Shown one piece after another: positions 33,012 to 34,629 of a DNA stretch of 34,629 bases. Below the pieces are notes generated by a model that saw only the letters and a program-made list of their open reading frames with translations, searched no databases and had not been told where the DNA came from. The position numbers and the translations under genes are program-made. This DNA is from Cyanobacteria bacterium UBA5018 (GTDB taxonomy: Bacteria; Cyanobacteriota; Cyanobacteriia; PCC-6307; Cyanobiaceae), in assembly GCA_002396505.1 (NCBI GenBank), contig DGYA01000050.1:1-34629 (forward strand). The letters are read 5' to 3'. The stretch's first letter is position 1, and each line of letters opens with the position of its first letter.

Positions 33012-34280
33012 ATGGTGCTGATCGACGGCAACAATTTTTATGCATCCTGCGAGGCGGTGCTGGAGCCTGGCCTGCGTGGTTTGCCCTTGGTGGTGCTCTC
33101 CAATAACGACGGCTGCATCGTGGCCCGCAGCGCTGAGGCGCGCGCCTTGGGCATACCCATGGGCATACCCCTGTTCCAGGCCCGCCCCCTCTTGGAGCGC
33201 CATGGCGTGGTGGTGCGCAGCTCTAACTACGCCCTCTATGCCGACATGAGCCGCCGGCTGATGACCACCCTGGCCTGGTGGGTGGAAGCGCTGGAGATCT
33301 ATTCGATCGACGAGGCCTTTGCGCTGATGGCCCGGCCGGCCGACGGCGGTGATCTCAGCGCCTGGGGCCGAGCCCTGCGGGCAGCGGTGCTGCGCCAGCT
33401 GGGACTGCCGGTGGCGGTGGGAATCGGCCCCACCAAGGTGCTGGCCAAGCTCGCCAATCGGCTGGCTAAACGTCATCAGCATGGGGTCTTTGATTTGGGT
33501 GCCGTGGCTGATCCAGATCCCTGGCTGGCGAGCATGCCCGTAGATGAGGTGTGGGGCATCGGCCGGCAACTGGCCCGCTGGTGCCGCCTGCGGGGCGTGG
33601 CCACTGCCCTCGCCCTGCGGGACATGCCAACGGCAACGCTGCGCCAGAAGGCTGGCGTGGTGGGGGTCCGGCTGCAGCAGGAATTGGCTGGTATTGCCTG
33701 TCTGCCCCTTAAAACTGCGCCACCAGCCAAGCGCGAAACCTGCGTTAGTCGCAGCTTCAGCGAACCGATCTGTGAACTCGCGCCCTTGCGCGAGGCGATT
33801 GCCACCTATGTGAGCCGGGCTGCGGAAAAATTGCGCCAGCAACGCCAGCGGGCCCGGCTACTCACCGTGTTTGTGCGCAGCAGCCCATTCAATGGCACCA
33901 GTTTCTATCGCAATGCCGCCAGCGTGGAATTGCCCTTGCCCAGCAATGACACCGCTGTGCTGTTGGCGGCAGCCCTACCCCTAGCCTCCCAGCTGTTGCG
34001 CCCCCATAAACCACTGCAAAAAGCCGGCGTATTGCTACAGGGTTTAGAACCCTATGAGATCCTCCAGCATCATCTTTTTGCGCCCCTGCCCTGGGAGCAG
34101 CAGCAACGGCGGGATGTCCTGATGGCCACCATCGACCGGCTCAATCGCCGCTATGGAGCCGGTACCGTGCGCTGGGCGGCCTGCGGCCTGCGGCCCAGCT
34201 GGACGATGCGGCGACAGCGCCTTTCCGGTGCAGCAACCACCTGCCTAGAGGCCATTCCGAACGTAGACGCAGCAGGCTAA
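33012..34280 (+). CDS. umuC: UmuC, Y-family DNA polymerase V catalytic subunit
   Basis: 422 residues from ATG 33012 (MVLIDGNNFYASCEAVLEPG); an in-frame GTG at 32952 would add 20 residues without family similarity. Catalytic motifs are IDGNNFYASCE (first Asp) and YSIDEAFAL (Asp-Glu near residue 100). VVLSNNDGCIVARSAEARAL, RSSNYALYADMSRR, GIGPTKVLAKLANRLAK and VWGIGRQLARW (helix-hairpin-helix) follow. The little finger and C-terminal UmuC tail (DUF4113-like: LMATIDRLNRRYGAGTVRWA) are complete. It copies damaged DNA, normally with UmuD'; no umuD is visible beside it. A LexA-like box upstream suggests SOS control. Confidence 0.94.
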   Translation: MVLIDGNNFYASCEAVLEPGLRGLPLVVLSNNDGCIVARSAEARALGIPMGIPLFQARPLLERHGVVVRSSNYALYADMSRRLMTTLAWWVEALEIYSIDEAFALMARPADGGDLSAWGRALRAAVLRQLGLPVAVGIGPTKVLAKLANRLAKRHQHGVFDLGAVADPDPWLASMPVDEVWGIGRQLARWCRLRGVATALALRDMPTATLRQKAGVVGVRLQQELAGIACLPLKTAPPAKRETCVSRSFSEPICELAPLREAIATYVSRAAEKLRQQRQRARLLTVFVRSSPFNGTSFYRNAASVELPLPSNDTAVLLAAALPLASQLLRPHKPLQKAGVLLQGLEPYEILQHHLFAPLPWEQQQRRDVLMATIDRLNRRYGAGTVRWAACGLRPSWTMRRQRLSGAATTCLEAIPNVDAAG

Positions 34281-34372
34281 ATATTGAGTGAGGATTAAAT
34301 TGGATATTGGACTGGGATTGAATTGAATATTGAGCAGGGATTGATTGAATATTGAGTGAGGGTAAAACTTGA
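34281..34372. repeat. Four 22-24 bp repeats starting at the umuC stop
   Basis: Units begin ATATTGAGTGAGGATT (34281), ATATTGGACTGGGATT (34304), ATATTGAGCAGGGATT (34327) and ATATTGAGTGAGGGTA (34349). The array begins on the first base after TAA. A short hairpin, GCTCCATAGGAGC, follows at 34384-34396. Confidence 0.85.
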
Positions 34373-34572
34373 TTACACCGGAAGCTCCATAGGAGCCTAT
34401 TCAAAAAAATGACCATCCGATCTGTGCTGCCCGTGAAGCGACTAGTTATTGTCTGGGCATTCAGAATCTAGGTATTCAGTGGCAAGGCCCGGCAGCTAGC
34501 CCATTCAAGGCCATGGCCAACCAGCTTATGCTTCTTGCCATCGCACCATCAGTTCTACGCCGTTCCTTTGCC

Positions 34573-34629
34573 ATGCCAGCCGCAGCCCGGATTGGAGATC
34601 TGCACCTGGCTGACCGACACAAGTCCTAG
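34573..34629 (+). other. Short PAAR-like peptide at the window end (possible remnant)
   Basis: ATG 34573 reads MPAAARIGDLHLADRHKS-stop. The first eleven residues match the start of PAAR-domain spike-tip proteins of contractile injection systems (MPxAARxGDxH), but the usual PxxPHVGGP continuation is missing. The frame is open upstream to about 34397 with no recognised start. With 18 residues this could be chance or a truncated remnant. Nothing else was recognised in 34397-34572. Confidence 0.2.

Noticed and set aside
32685..33842. 385-codon minus-strand frame with a Cys/Gly-rich repetitive end (GNCGVRGHAVGTCEVRG)
   Set aside because: It is antisense to umuC, and the repetitive part is the reverse reading of the 15-bp array, not a metallothionein-like protein.

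Overview
The window (about 60% GC by eye, densely coded) looks like chromosome from a unicellular picocyanobacterium, probably the freshwater/coastal Synechococcus-Cyanobium group. The case rests on gene content: a cmpABCD-type bicarbonate ABC transporter beside ndhF3-ndhD3-cupA-cupS (inducible NDH-1MS CO2 uptake), a DUF3685/Ycf55-like protein, a thylakoid photosystem I accumulation factor and a lumenal pentapeptide protein. HIP1 octamers (GCGATCGC) are rare here (three seen), which argues against the HIP1-rich beta-cyanobacteria.

Layout. 1-1529: remains of ISAs1-family elements, including one with both terminal inverted repeats and a dead transposase. 1580-8481 (+): hisA, a Fur-family regulator with a repeat-built N-terminal extension, the DUF3685 protein, the PSI accumulation factor, fumC and an OmpR-type response regulator whose start lies in a 15-bp tandem array. 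8619-19605 (all -): an 11-kb inorganic-carbon block, in transcription order cmpA, cmpB, a previously uncalled 53-codon membrane microprotein, cmpC, cmpD, then ndhF3, ndhD3, cupA, cupS. 19893-22542 (-): a decayed second cmpA copy, bioA and a DedA protein. 22628-27897: a type II P-type ATPase (-) divergent from ktrB-ktrA (+). 27975-34280: a CorC/HlyC protein, yraN (-), a lumenal pentapeptide protein, a small hypothetical, an E. coli GapA-like GAPDH, a hypothetical gene interrupted inside a repeat array, and umuC. The last 350 bp hold a repeat array and a short PAAR-like peptide.

How the genes work together. CmpABCD would import bicarbonate at the plasma membrane. The NDH-1MS genes add the distal NdhF3/NdhD3 arm, CO2-hydrating CupA and CupS to the core NDH-1 complex on the thylakoid, turning CO2 into bicarbonate. 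KtrAB, the P-type ATPase and CorC/HlyC form a looser ion-homeostasis group. No LysR regulator of carbon uptake (CmpR, CcmR/NdhR) is in the window.

The most unusual feature is a set of about eleven short degenerate tandem arrays (units of 8-23 bp, each locus with its own unit). Several start at or inside the 3' end of a gene. Three genes carry 15-bp arrays read as pentapeptides in frame (Fur family, response regulator, hypothetical at 32119). None is seen between about 8.7 and 27.1 kb.
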